Part shown: positions 7,406 through 15,700 of the stretch, piece after piece | How the letters are laid out: each line of letters begins with the position of its first letter | Position numbering within the stretch: the stretch's first letter is position 1 | DNA from: a virus | Virus record (IMG/VR): IMGVR_UViG_3300020183_000446 | Span: 1 to 24,545 of that record | Direction: 5' to 3' (one strand) | DNA length: 24,545 nt | Program-made: the position numbers and the translations under genes | Notes under the pieces: generated by a model | Databases searched by the model: none | The model's input: only the letters and a program-made list of their open reading frames with translations | What the model was told of the DNA's origin: nothing

Positions 7406-9037
7406 TTACAAATTTGATGATAAATAGCCTGCTGGAGGCTCCCACATGTCTCCGTCTTCCACTTCCAATTCTCTACGCAGTCCATCTTCAATGAAACCAA
7501 ATGGCAAAACGCTTTCTTCACCTAACAAGTTCTGCTCTTCCAACATAATTTTACGGATATCAATTCTTGTTTCATCTTTAAAAAATGTCTGTGCTGTTAG
7601 CCATGCATAAAGCACCAGACCCATTACAATATCATCATTATTACCTTCTTCAGCCGCATAAGTGTCTTTCTTTCGAACGAATGTATTTAATTCTGCAATT
7701 GTGTCGAAATCATTAATAATTAACTTGTCATTTTCAATCAATGTTTTAAGGTTCGCACAACCAATTTTTTTGACAGACTTGGTTGTTTTGACGCCAAAAG
7801 CAACTGAACGTTTGAAGCCAGCGGAAATGCTTTGTCCTTTAATATGATGATGCTCTAGCTTATAAATGTTTTCATATTCCAGATCATAATGTAGAATATC
7901 TACGACTTGTTGACCTACATTATTGGTTTCAATTAGCACATATGCTTGATTGTAGCGATTAGCTAAAGAATAAATGACTGTAGGTAAAAACAATAATGGT
8001 AATTTGTTATTACGATAACGTGCAACTTGTTTATATGGAGCTTCTGTCGCATCTAAAATATTAATTGTGTGGTAATCTAGCGCAACACCTTCAGAACAGT
8101 CTACCGTTGCAATGTAAATTCGCCCAGGCTTTGGATTTTCATACACAAATAAATTTCCATCATCTTCAATACGCATAGGATCATGAAATGCCAATGAACG
8201 TAGTTTTGAGCCAGAAATGAGTGTTGCTGAAGAACCAATAAATTCCGTTTCAAATTCTTGACGAAACTGTTCTTCAGAAGTATTTCGTATTGTTTCTTCT
8301 TTCCACTTTTGATCACGTCCTGGAACTTGTGACCAGTGAATCTCTAATGTTTTGTAGAGTGAACGCCCCTCAATGGCATCCATCCACATCTTATAAAATA
8401 GATTTAAACCATTTGGTGTGGAAACAATAATTACTTTAGATGTTTTACCAGATGAAATAACAGGATAAGTCGATGTGAAAAAATCTACTGCCATGTTGTG
8501 TGGCACAAAAGCAAATTCATCAAGAAAAATTAAATTATATGTACCACCACGGACACCTGCTGCTGAAGTTGCATATGCATAAATCTTTGAGCCATTTTCT
8601 AATTCAATTGAACGTTTGTTCCAATTAATAATACCTTGTTGAAGCCACATTGGAAGGCATTCATACGCTTTTTGAATTTTGGCTAGAATATCTTGTGCAA
8701 GTTGAAGTTTGTTTGCAAGAATACCAATCACAAATTCTTCATTAAATAATGCCGACCATAACATATATCCAACAGTTGTAGTTGTTTTACCTACCTGTCG
8801 TGGCATTTTTGCAATAACGAATCGATTACTATGAAACTGTGTGACCATATCTTCTTGAAAGTCCCACATTTCAAATGGTACAAGACCTCGATCTACGTTG
8901 ACAATTTTAACGTATGTTCGAATAAAATATACTGGATTTTCAATACATTTGGCCAGTTCTATGGCCTGTTCTTCAGTATAGGATATTTTAACACCGACTC
9001 TTTTAAGTCGTGCATTACCAAGATATCCGTCATCCAT
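7406..9037 (-). CDS. 17: Terminase large subunit gp17 (packaging motor and nuclease)
   Basis: ATP-driven motor that pumps DNA into the prohead through the portal and cuts concatemers. The 543 residues compare with 610 in T4. ATPase domain: Walker A MPRQVGKT at 78-85, Walker B LIFLDE at 169-174 and the coupling motif VSTPNG at 205-210. C-terminal RNase H-fold nuclease: likely metal ligands are Asp313 in TVDCSEG, Glu370 in LIETNN and Asp468 or Asp469 in NNDDIVMG. All key residues are present, so it looks active. The gene begins four bases after the Dps-like stop, and the small terminase gene lies beyond that. Confidence 0.97.
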   Translation of the reverse strand: MDDGYLGNARLKRVGVKISYTEEQAIELAKCIENPVYFIRTYVKIVNVDRGLVPFEMWDFQEDMVTQFHSNRFVIAKMPRQVGKTTTTVGYMLWSALFNEEFVIGILANKLQLAQDILAKIQKAYECLPMWLQQGIINWNKRSIELENGSKIYAYATSAAGVRGGTYNLIFLDEFAFVPHNMAVDFFTSTYPVISSGKTSKVIIVSTPNGLNLFYKMWMDAIEGRSLYKTLEIHWSQVPGRDQKWKEETIRNTSEEQFRQEFETEFIGSSATLISGSKLRSLAFHDPMRIEDDGNLFVYENPKPGRIYIATVDCSEGVALDYHTINILDATEAPYKQVARYRNNKLPLLFLPTVIYSLANRYNQAYVLIETNNVGQQVVDILHYDLEYENIYKLEHHHIKGQSISAGFKRSVAFGVKTTKSVKKIGCANLKTLIENDKLIINDFDTIAELNTFVRKKDTYAAEEGNNDDIVMGLVLYAWLTAQTFFKDETRIDIRKIMLEEQNLLGEESVLPFGFIEDGLRRELEVEDGDMWEPPAGYLSSNL

Positions 9038-9040
9038 TTT

Positions 9041-9475
9041 TTAACGTGTAAAACTTTTCAACATCCAACCATGTTTTTGATGTGCGTCAAGAATGTCTTG
9101 CAAAAAGTTTCCAACCGCTGGTTCATCAGCAGCATCAGCTAATGCAATTCCTGCACGAAGTTCCAGAATGTATTTGTCGTTATCTGATGCAAGCTCAGAC
9201 ATCATAATAAGTGAAGAAGGAATAGCGACAACTTCGTTAATCTTTGATAGTTCTATCATTCTTGCCAAAGTTGTTGGCGCGTATGAACCTAACGCACGAA
9301 TGTGTTCTGCAATCGCGTCTGTTTGGTCATATACTGCTTCATAAAATGTACCTAAAAATCCATGATATTCAGCAAAGTTAGGACCTTCTACGTTCCAATG
9401 AAATGAATGTGCTTTAAAATACAAACCGAAGTTTGTACCTAAAATGACTTTCATTTGCTCTATTAATTGTTCCAT
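9041..9475 (-). CDS. Dps/ferritin-like protein between the terminase genes
   Basis: Four-helix ferritin-like protein of the Dps family, 144 residues (E. coli Dps has 167, with a longer DNA-binding N-terminus absent here). Dps proteins form 12-mer cages that oxidise and store iron and may coat DNA. The signature HWNVEGPNFAEYHGF is clear. By alignment with E. coli Dps the ferroxidase ligands are His26 (for H51), His38 (H63), Asp53 (D78) and Glu57 (E82), but the place of Asp67 holds Gly42. Iron chemistry may therefore be altered. The gene is tightly packed, five bases after gp16 and four before gp17, so it is co-expressed with packaging proteins. T4 has nothing here. A packaging or DNA-protection role is inference. 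Confidence 0.92.
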   Translation of the reverse strand: MEQLIEQMKVILGTNFGLYFKAHSFHWNVEGPNFAEYHGFLGTFYEAVYDQTDAIAEHIRALGSYAPTTLARMIELSKINEVVAIPSSLIMMSELASDNDKYILELRAGIALADAADEPAVGNFLQDILDAHQKHGWMLKSFTR

Positions 9476-9479
9476 AATT

Positions 9480-9881
9480 TTATTTATTTCCTTTTATCAT
9501 TTTGAGTAGTTCATTAGTAGAGCCAACAAAGACTGCTTTATCTATGTTGACTCCTTTACTAGTTTCAGATTGAGGTGCAAGCTCTTTTTTTCTTTTCTGT
9601 AACTCTAGTAAATCTTTATTCATCTCAGCCAGATTTTTCATCATCGTAGCCAAAACTTCATATGCACGTGGTGATTCCGACTGATTTGCTACTGAAGCTA
9701 ACTCAGTCAATGCTTGATTACCATTTGTAATTAACTCACGCATATTGTCGCGGGCAAATTCAGCATCAGAATCAATTTGATTTACACCATCATCAACAAC
9801 CACAGATAATGGCTCTATGATTTTTTCTTCAATAGGAGCAACATCAAATATTTCAGATAGATTTTTATTTAGCTTTTTCAT
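9480..9881 (-). CDS. 16: Terminase small subunit gp16
   Basis: Regulatory terminase subunit that recognises DNA and stimulates gp17. From the ATG at 9881 it has 133 residues (T4 gp16: 164). The N-terminus MKKLNKNLSEIFDV is typical of T4-type small terminases. A central coiled-coil pair (about 45-95), including ARDNMRELITNGNQALTELA and AEMNKDLLELQKRKKEL, forms the oligomerisation helices. The C-terminus has VFVGSTNELLKMIKG. An in-frame ATG at 9899 would add six residues, but the 9881 start overlaps the gp15 stop as ATGA and matches the family N-terminus better. No good ribosome site is seen, which fits coupling to gp15. Confidence 0.9.
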   Translation of the reverse strand: MKKLNKNLSEIFDVAPIEEKIIEPLSVVVDDGVNQIDSDAEFARDNMRELITNGNQALTELASVANQSESPRAYEVLATMMKNLAEMNKDLLELQKRKKELAPQSETSKGVNIDKAVFVGSTNELLKMIKGNK

Positions 9882-10879
9882 AATAATGTGTCGGGCCATT
9901 CTGTAATTGTTTCTGTATAACCAAAATTTGAATTTGGTAACGCTGTGTTAGGATTAGGTTCTGTTACTACAGACACCAATTTTACTGGACTTATATCCAA
10001 AGTTTCCACTGTATATGTTGCACCAGAATAGTCGCCAGTCAACACATAACCCGTTTCGATAAGCTTATTGCCATCTGTAATTATCAATGTGCCTGCAGAA
10101 GTATTGCTAAAGTATTCTACTGTACCGAAGAATCCATTTGCAGTATCACGAAGTGTTTCTCCAGTAGTAAACACATTATTGCCATTTGCATAGTCAACAT
10201 AAACCTTTTGAATATCTCTAGATGCTGTATCAAGATTAATATTTGTATTAGCGGAATTAATAATTTTGCCTGTCTTGACTGGTGGCCAGATAAAACTTTT
10301 AGCTGTAAATGTTAAATCCCAAACAATAATTCTAGTTGTTCCATCACTCATTCCACCCTCATATTCTACCGTAGAAGCGACTGAGTTTAAAATAATTGGA
10401 ACTGTATATTTTTGATCCATTGCAGGAATAAAATCTACAACAACACTAAAATCAGGCGTAAAAAATGGTAAAATCTGTTCAAGAATTTGTGTGCCATCTT
10501 CAGTGTTACGAACAAATATAGACAAACTAAATTCAAAGTTATATGGAACAGGAAAAAATTGAGTGTTTACAATTGAGTTTGTCGCACCTGAAAAGTTTTG
10601 TAGTGTGGAAATCTGTTTACGATTCGCATCATACTCAAGACTTTCTAGATTGAAAGACATTCTTGGTATTACAGCATTAACCGACTTAACCAGATTTGGG
10701 TCAGAAGTAATCTGTGTTAGATAACGTTCTTTGGGTCCATATGATAATGGTACTTTAAGTTTTTCTTTTGCCAAACCAGCTTGTGTGTAACGTACAATTT
10801 CAAGATCGTTGAACATAGTACCAAAAATAACTACCATCTTACGGATGGTACGATGATAAAATTGTGCATTACCTAGCAT
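9878..10879 (-). CDS. 15: Tail completion and sheath stabiliser protein gp15
   Basis: Forms the terminator ring at the head end of the tail and joins it to the neck. The 333 residues exceed T4 gp15 (272). Residues 1-55 carry the family pattern: RTIRKMVVIFGTMFNDLEI, then LKVPLSYGPKERYL. The middle (about 75-200) has VIPRMSFNLESLEYDANRK and FPVPYNFEFSLSIFVRN. Residues 232-296 (DNA 9992-10186) look like an added small beta domain made of two tandem units around TTGETL and TGYVLTG. The C-terminus returns to FGYTETITEWPDTL. The start codon overlaps the gp14 stop (TAATG) and the end overlaps gp16 (ATGA). Confidence 0.93.
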   Translation of the reverse strand: MLGNAQFYHRTIRKMVVIFGTMFNDLEIVRYTQAGLAKEKLKVPLSYGPKERYLTQITSDPNLVKSVNAVIPRMSFNLESLEYDANRKQISTLQNFSGATNSIVNTQFFPVPYNFEFSLSIFVRNTEDGTQILEQILPFFTPDFSVVVDFIPAMDQKYTVPIILNSVASTVEYEGGMSDGTTRIIVWDLTFTAKSFIWPPVKTGKIINSANTNINLDTASRDIQKVYVDYANGNNVFTTGETLRDTANGFFGTVEYFSNTSAGTLIITDGNKLIETGYVLTGDYSGATYTVETLDISPVKLVSVVTEPNPNTALPNSNFGYTETITEWPDTLL

Positions 10880-11787
10880 TAAGGTTCCCCAAACGGATTG
10901 ACTTCCGTAAAGTCAATGATGTTATCACTTGCAGCTTCAATTCTTGCATTATCAATAATGTCTTCGAATGCAGTGTTTTGCGTTGCAGCATCAGAAGTAA
11001 GTGTGACTGTCCACTGAGCAGAACTAGTATTACCTTTCACATTTGCTGACGCACTAAAATCTCCTTGTACACGATAAATGTCAATGTGTGTATTAGGACT
11101 AAAATCATATACAAGTGCTTGCGCTGTTGCAGTAGCAAGTGATGAGCCTTGATATATGATTTCATCATTGATAAATTTGCCTGTGCCACCAGCACCTAAT
11201 GAAATACGGGTTTTTGGATAATAATCGCGAATTGTATTATCGATTTCAGCAACACCTGTATCAACAATTTCATTTGAAAAATAATACTGCTTCATCTTTA
11301 AAGCATAAAGATAAACATTACCTCCACGTCCACGACCTAATGTATAAAACATTGCTTGATTGATTTCAGATTCAACATCAGTAATCTCAAACATTGATGC
11401 AGTCATAGGAACATAAACTAAATCACCAGAATTTGGTCGTATTAGACCATCAACTGTGTATTTAAATCTCAGTCTTGAAACAAGCATCGTCACTTCATCA
11501 CGAATTTCTAAACCAAACTTTGAAATAAAATCTTGATCTCCATCAAATCCACTTACATTTTCCAAATACATTTCGATAGGATGTGCAGTTCGATATTCTT
11601 TGAGAGCATCTTCACCAAACAAATAGTCCACTTCGTCGCGTGTTGTGCGCGGTAAATAGTAAACATCTAATCCGTAAATTTTAAGGGCTTCGATAACTAA
11701 ATCTTCAACTAATAACTGTTCTGGAGTGATTGGATTACCATCACTCAGTCTTGAAGGGAAATTATTGAAGTAAAAATTAGTTGCCAT
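10879..11787 (-). CDS. 14: Neck protein gp14
   Basis: Neck (head-completion) protein that joins filled heads to tails together with gp13. It has 302 residues (T4: 256). The N-terminus TNFYFNNFPSRLSDGNPITP and the following LVEDLVIEALKIYGLDVYYL are characteristic, and the C-terminus IIDFTEVNPFGEP is the usual family ending. Residues 203-265 (DNA 10993-11181) are a beta-rich extension with the pattern F-x-x-D-E...A-T-A-x-A, repeated as GDFSASANVKG; it probably accounts for the extra length. The start overlaps the gp13 stop by one base and the stop overlaps the gp15 start. Confidence 0.94.
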   Translation of the reverse strand: MATNFYFNNFPSRLSDGNPITPEQLLVEDLVIEALKIYGLDVYYLPRTTRDEVDYLFGEDALKEYRTAHPIEMYLENVSGFDGDQDFISKFGLEIRDEVTMLVSRLRFKYTVDGLIRPNSGDLVYVPMTASMFEITDVESEINQAMFYTLGRGRGGNVYLYALKMKQYYFSNEIVDTGVAEIDNTIRDYYPKTRISLGAGGTGKFINDEIIYQGSSLATATAQALVYDFSPNTHIDIYRVQGDFSASANVKGNTSSAQWTVTLTSDAATQNTAFEDIIDNARIEAASDNIIDFTEVNPFGEP

Positions 11788-12737
11788 TATCCAGTGAAGA
11801 TTTCTGATGGCAATGAACCCATCTGATAAATCTCTTCTTCCAATTGTTTAATTTCTTCTGTCGCTTCATCGTAAATTTTTTGTCCATTAAGTGTGACACC
11901 ACCAGGCATTTGAATACCTTCAAACTTTTTAAGATTGTTGCCCCATTGTTGTTTGATTTTTGCTGTTGCCAATTGCTTGAGAAAACGATCATTCCATACA
12001 TCTGTTGTGCCTTCAATTGAAATAGCCGAGTTACTATGCGTCAATGTTGGTGGTCCAACTAGTGTAAGGCTTGTAGGAGATTCTATATTACCTACTTGCT
12101 TAGACTCGTTGCCGATTGTAATAAAATCAAAGGGTACAATTTCTTGATCAAATTTAGTACCATAACCTGTAATTGTATTTGATGATGGATTACCTGTAAC
12201 TGTGCCTGTTAGTGTGACCGTTTCAGGTCGTAGTACACGATAACACTCAACAACAATCCATTCTCCTGGCTCAACATCTCTTGTCCAATCAATATCAAGA
12301 AAGACTTTGTTTTGATGACGATTGAAACGAAACTGTGGTGTACCAGAAAACAATAGATTCAAAGTTCGTAGATGTTGCATGGTAATTTCATAAGACACAT
12401 ACGATACTGAAGTAAAGTCGTAAAGATCGTGTAGGCGTAACTGATAACGTAAATCGAACATATTGATTGATGCATTTGAATTATCAAATGGAAAAATACC
12501 AGTTACAAACTGAATTGCATCTGGGCAATAAATCCATTGACGGTCAATATCCGCTTGCGTGATTTGATGTTTCATATACAACTTTTCGGTACCATCATAA
12601 TGATAGTCACGCCAGAAGTTGACAGCATCATCAATTCGATCATCTACTTGATCGTCATCTACGTTGATTTCAATAACTGGAAATCCAAGTCTTCGTAAGC
12701 AGTAATCTTTAAATTGTTGTCTAGTTGAGATAAGCAT
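11787..12737 (-). CDS. 13: Neck protein gp13
   Basis: Neck protein that seals the portal after packaging and binds the tail via gp14 and gp15. It has 316 residues, near T4 gp13 (309). Family features are the N-terminus RQQFKDYCLRRLGFPVIEIN, DDRIDDAVNFWRDYHYDG, the LRYQLRLHDLYDF segment and LDIDWTRDVEPGEWIVVECY. Residues 173-244 (DNA 12006-12221) read as an inserted beta-sandwich of the kind seen in phage surface proteins, with GTVTGNPSSNTITGYGTKF and later IGNESKQV and LTLVGP. The C-terminal helical part (FLKQLATAKIKQQWG onward) resumes the gp13 pattern. It starts 18 bases after the long fibre gene and opens the 13-14-15-16 chain. Confidence 0.93.
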   Translation of the reverse strand: MLISTRQQFKDYCLRRLGFPVIEINVDDDQVDDRIDDAVNFWRDYHYDGTEKLYMKHQITQADIDRQWIYCPDAIQFVTGIFPFDNSNASINMFDLRYQLRLHDLYDFTSVSYVSYEITMQHLRTLNLLFSGTPQFRFNRHQNKVFLDIDWTRDVEPGEWIVVECYRVLRPETVTLTGTVTGNPSSNTITGYGTKFDQEIVPFDFITIGNESKQVGNIESPTSLTLVGPPTLTHSNSAISIEGTTDVWNDRFLKQLATAKIKQQWGNNLKKFEGIQMPGGVTLNGQKIYDEATEEIKQLEEEIYQMGSLPSEIFTG

Positions 12738-12755
12738 AAGTTTATATAGTTCTTG

Positions 12756-15700
12756 TTATGATACACTTCCCATAATTACACAAACAGTAGGACTTACAAA
12801 CAATATTGTTGCAACGCCTCTTGTAGCAAGACTGACTGATGCTACATCTAAATTGAAACCTGCAATATAAGCGGTAGTAATACTACAAGTAATACTTACA
12901 CTAGCACCTGTATTATTGAAAATTGAGATTGCATCACCAGCAGCGAAAACATTATTTGGAATTACAATAGAACCACCTGTGCCAATTTCTACAAATTCAC
13001 CAACATCAGTTACCGCTAATGTATATTGAGATGTTTTTTGACCTACAGCGGGTATGTTTCTGAAACCCATTGTAAAACTTTGGTCTGGTATGGTAATTGT
13101 TCTGCTTGTAGTTAAAGTATCAGGAACAATGGTTGCCGAATAAGAACTTGTTCCTCCAGAACGTCCTTTAATAGTAATTGAATCTTGAGTCGTAGCGTTT
13201 TCAACGACAAGTCCATCTGTAGAGCTGACTGTAACTTTAGCTGTGACTGTACCACCATTGTTCGCGTCTAATGAATTATTCGCACGAATAAAAGCTGCGT
13301 TAGCGTGTAAGAAAGATGCATTTGTTGAGTCGAATATCGTATTTGTTCTTACTAATAAATCAATACCCTTTGTTAAAACATACGTTGAATGTAAGTTAGC
13401 ATTAAGAGTATCGATTACAAAAGAAGGATCATTGAGATCGATATTATTGTTTTCACCAATTTCTGGCGTATAGCCTTTGAACAAATGCCATTCTTTCGTG
13501 ACAGTATCACGGATTAAACCTGAATGTGCATTTGTGCCATCATTATAATGACCAGCAAATCCTAAATCTTTCAAATCGGATATATAATTTCCTGCGCCAA
13601 GAATAATTACCGTATCGTTTGCAACTAATGTGGTTGCATTTACACTAAATGTTTGACCAGTAACAACTAAGTTACCCGCAAATAAGTTATTGGTAACAAC
13701 TAAACTACCAGTAATTGTACCACCATTATTTGCGTCAATCGAATTATTTGCACGAATAAAAGCCGCATTTGCATGATCAAACGAAGCATTGGCTTGTATG
13801 AATCCAGAATTGGCGTGATCACGGGAATATTGATCTATTGATCCAGCCGCAATTGTGTTGGCAAAAACAAAAGCAGCATTTGCATGATCAAACGAAGCAT
13901 TTGTTTGAATGAAACTTGAATTGACATGAATAAATGCAGCGTTCGCTTGAATGAATCCAGAATTGGCGTGATCACGAGAATATTGATCTATTGATCCAGC
14001 CGCAATTGTGTTGGCAAAAACAAAAGCAGCATTTGCATGATGAAACGAAGCATTGGCATATTGACCTGTTGCATTCTGTGATTGATAAGCCGAGTTCGCA
14101 TGACCAAAAGCGGAATTAGTTTGAATGAATCCGCTGTTCGCATGAATAAATGCACCGTTAGCTAATGTGAATGCTGCATTGGCATATTGACCTGTTGCAT
14201 TTTGACTTATGTACGCAGCATTAGCATGATCGAATCCAAAATTGGCATGAATAAATGCAGCGTTCGCATATTGACCTGTAGTATTCTGTGACTGATAAGC
14301 CGAGTTCGCATGATTGGATGCATAGTTTGCATGTAGGAATGATGAATTTGCTTGAATGAATCCAGAATTTGCATGATCAAAAGCTAAATTAGTTTTTATG
14401 AATCCGCTGTTCGCATGAATGAATGCGGCATTGGTATCATGATAAGCTGAGTTAGCTTGAATAAATCCAGAGTTTGCATAATCAAATGATGCGTTTGCTT
14501 GAATAAATCCAGAATTTGCATGTATATAAGCAGCGTTAGCAGCGGCAAATGCACCATTAGCATTTGCGAATGCAGCATTCGCTTTTGCAAAAGCACCATT
14601 AGCATTTGCGAATGCAGCATTAGCATCATGGTATGCACTATTTGCTTGAATAAATCCAGAGTTTGCATGATGAAAAGCGGAATTAGCATATTGTCCAGTT
14701 GCATTTTGACTTTGATATGCTGCATTTGCGTGATCAAAAGCGGAATTTGTTTTTATAAATCCAGAGTTTGCGTGGATAAATGCCGCATTGGTATCATGAT
14801 AAGCTGAATTGGCTTGAATAAATCCAGAGTTTGCATGATCAAATGATGCGTTTGCTTTTGCAAAAGCGGCATTTGCGTTTGCAAATGCATAGTTAGCATG
14901 ATGAAACGCAGAATTTGTTTGTATAAATCCACTATTTGCGTGAATAAATGCAGCGTTTGTTAAATCAAAGATTATATTTGTTCTTGGTAATAAATCAATA
15001 CCTTTAATTGTAACGAAGGTTGAGCGTAAATTGGCGTGAAGAGTATCGATTTGAAAAGAAGGATCATTGAGATCGATATTATTGTTTTCACCAATTTCTG
15101 GCGTATAGCCTTTGAACAAATGCCATTCTTTCGTGACAGTATCACGAATAAAGCCAGAGTGTGCATTTGTGCCATCATTATAATGACCAGCAAATCCTAT
15201 ATCTCTAGTGTCTGCAAAATAATTACCTTCTCCTAATACAATAACTGTATCGTTAGAGACAAGTGTTCCTGCATTGATACTAAACGTTTGACCTGTAACA
15301 AATACATTGCCCACAAATAAATTATTGGTAACTGTCAAACTACCAGTAATTGTGCCGCCATTATTTGCATCGATTGAATTATTGGCTCTTAAAAATGCAG
15401 CATTCGCATATTGACCTGTAGCATTCTGTGAGATGTACGCAGCATTCGCGTGATCATATGCGCTATTTGCTTGTATGAATCCGCTGTTTGCATGATCAAA
15501 TGCAGAATTAGTTTTAATGAATGCAGCATTAGCGTCATGATACGCAGAGTTAGCTTGAATAAATGCCGAGTTTGCGTGATGATATCCATCATTTGCTTTT
15601 GCAAAAGCGGCATTTGCGTTTGCAAATGCATAAGAAGTGTAGACGTATAAATCTACAGTTCCATTTGAACCAAAGAAGTAGTTTGAGAAAATGGCATTTG

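Noticed and set aside
9481-9488. AATAAATA on the minus strand just before the Dps-like gene, similar to a late promoter
   Set aside because: It lies only about six bases before the ATG, so a transcript starting downstream of it would lack the start codon. It overlaps the gp16 stop region and is probably chance in AT-rich DNA.
9882-9899. ATG at 9899 as the start of gp16
   Set aside because: It adds six residues that do not fit the usual family N-terminus and has no ribosome site. The ATG at 9881 gives an ATGA overlap with gp15.
12756-13260. Diversity-generating retroelement acting on the fibre tip, prompted by the Mtd-like N-terminus
   Set aside because: No reverse transcriptase gene and no template/variable repeat pair with adenine-specific differences is seen in the window. 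The resemblance is only to the attachment domain.
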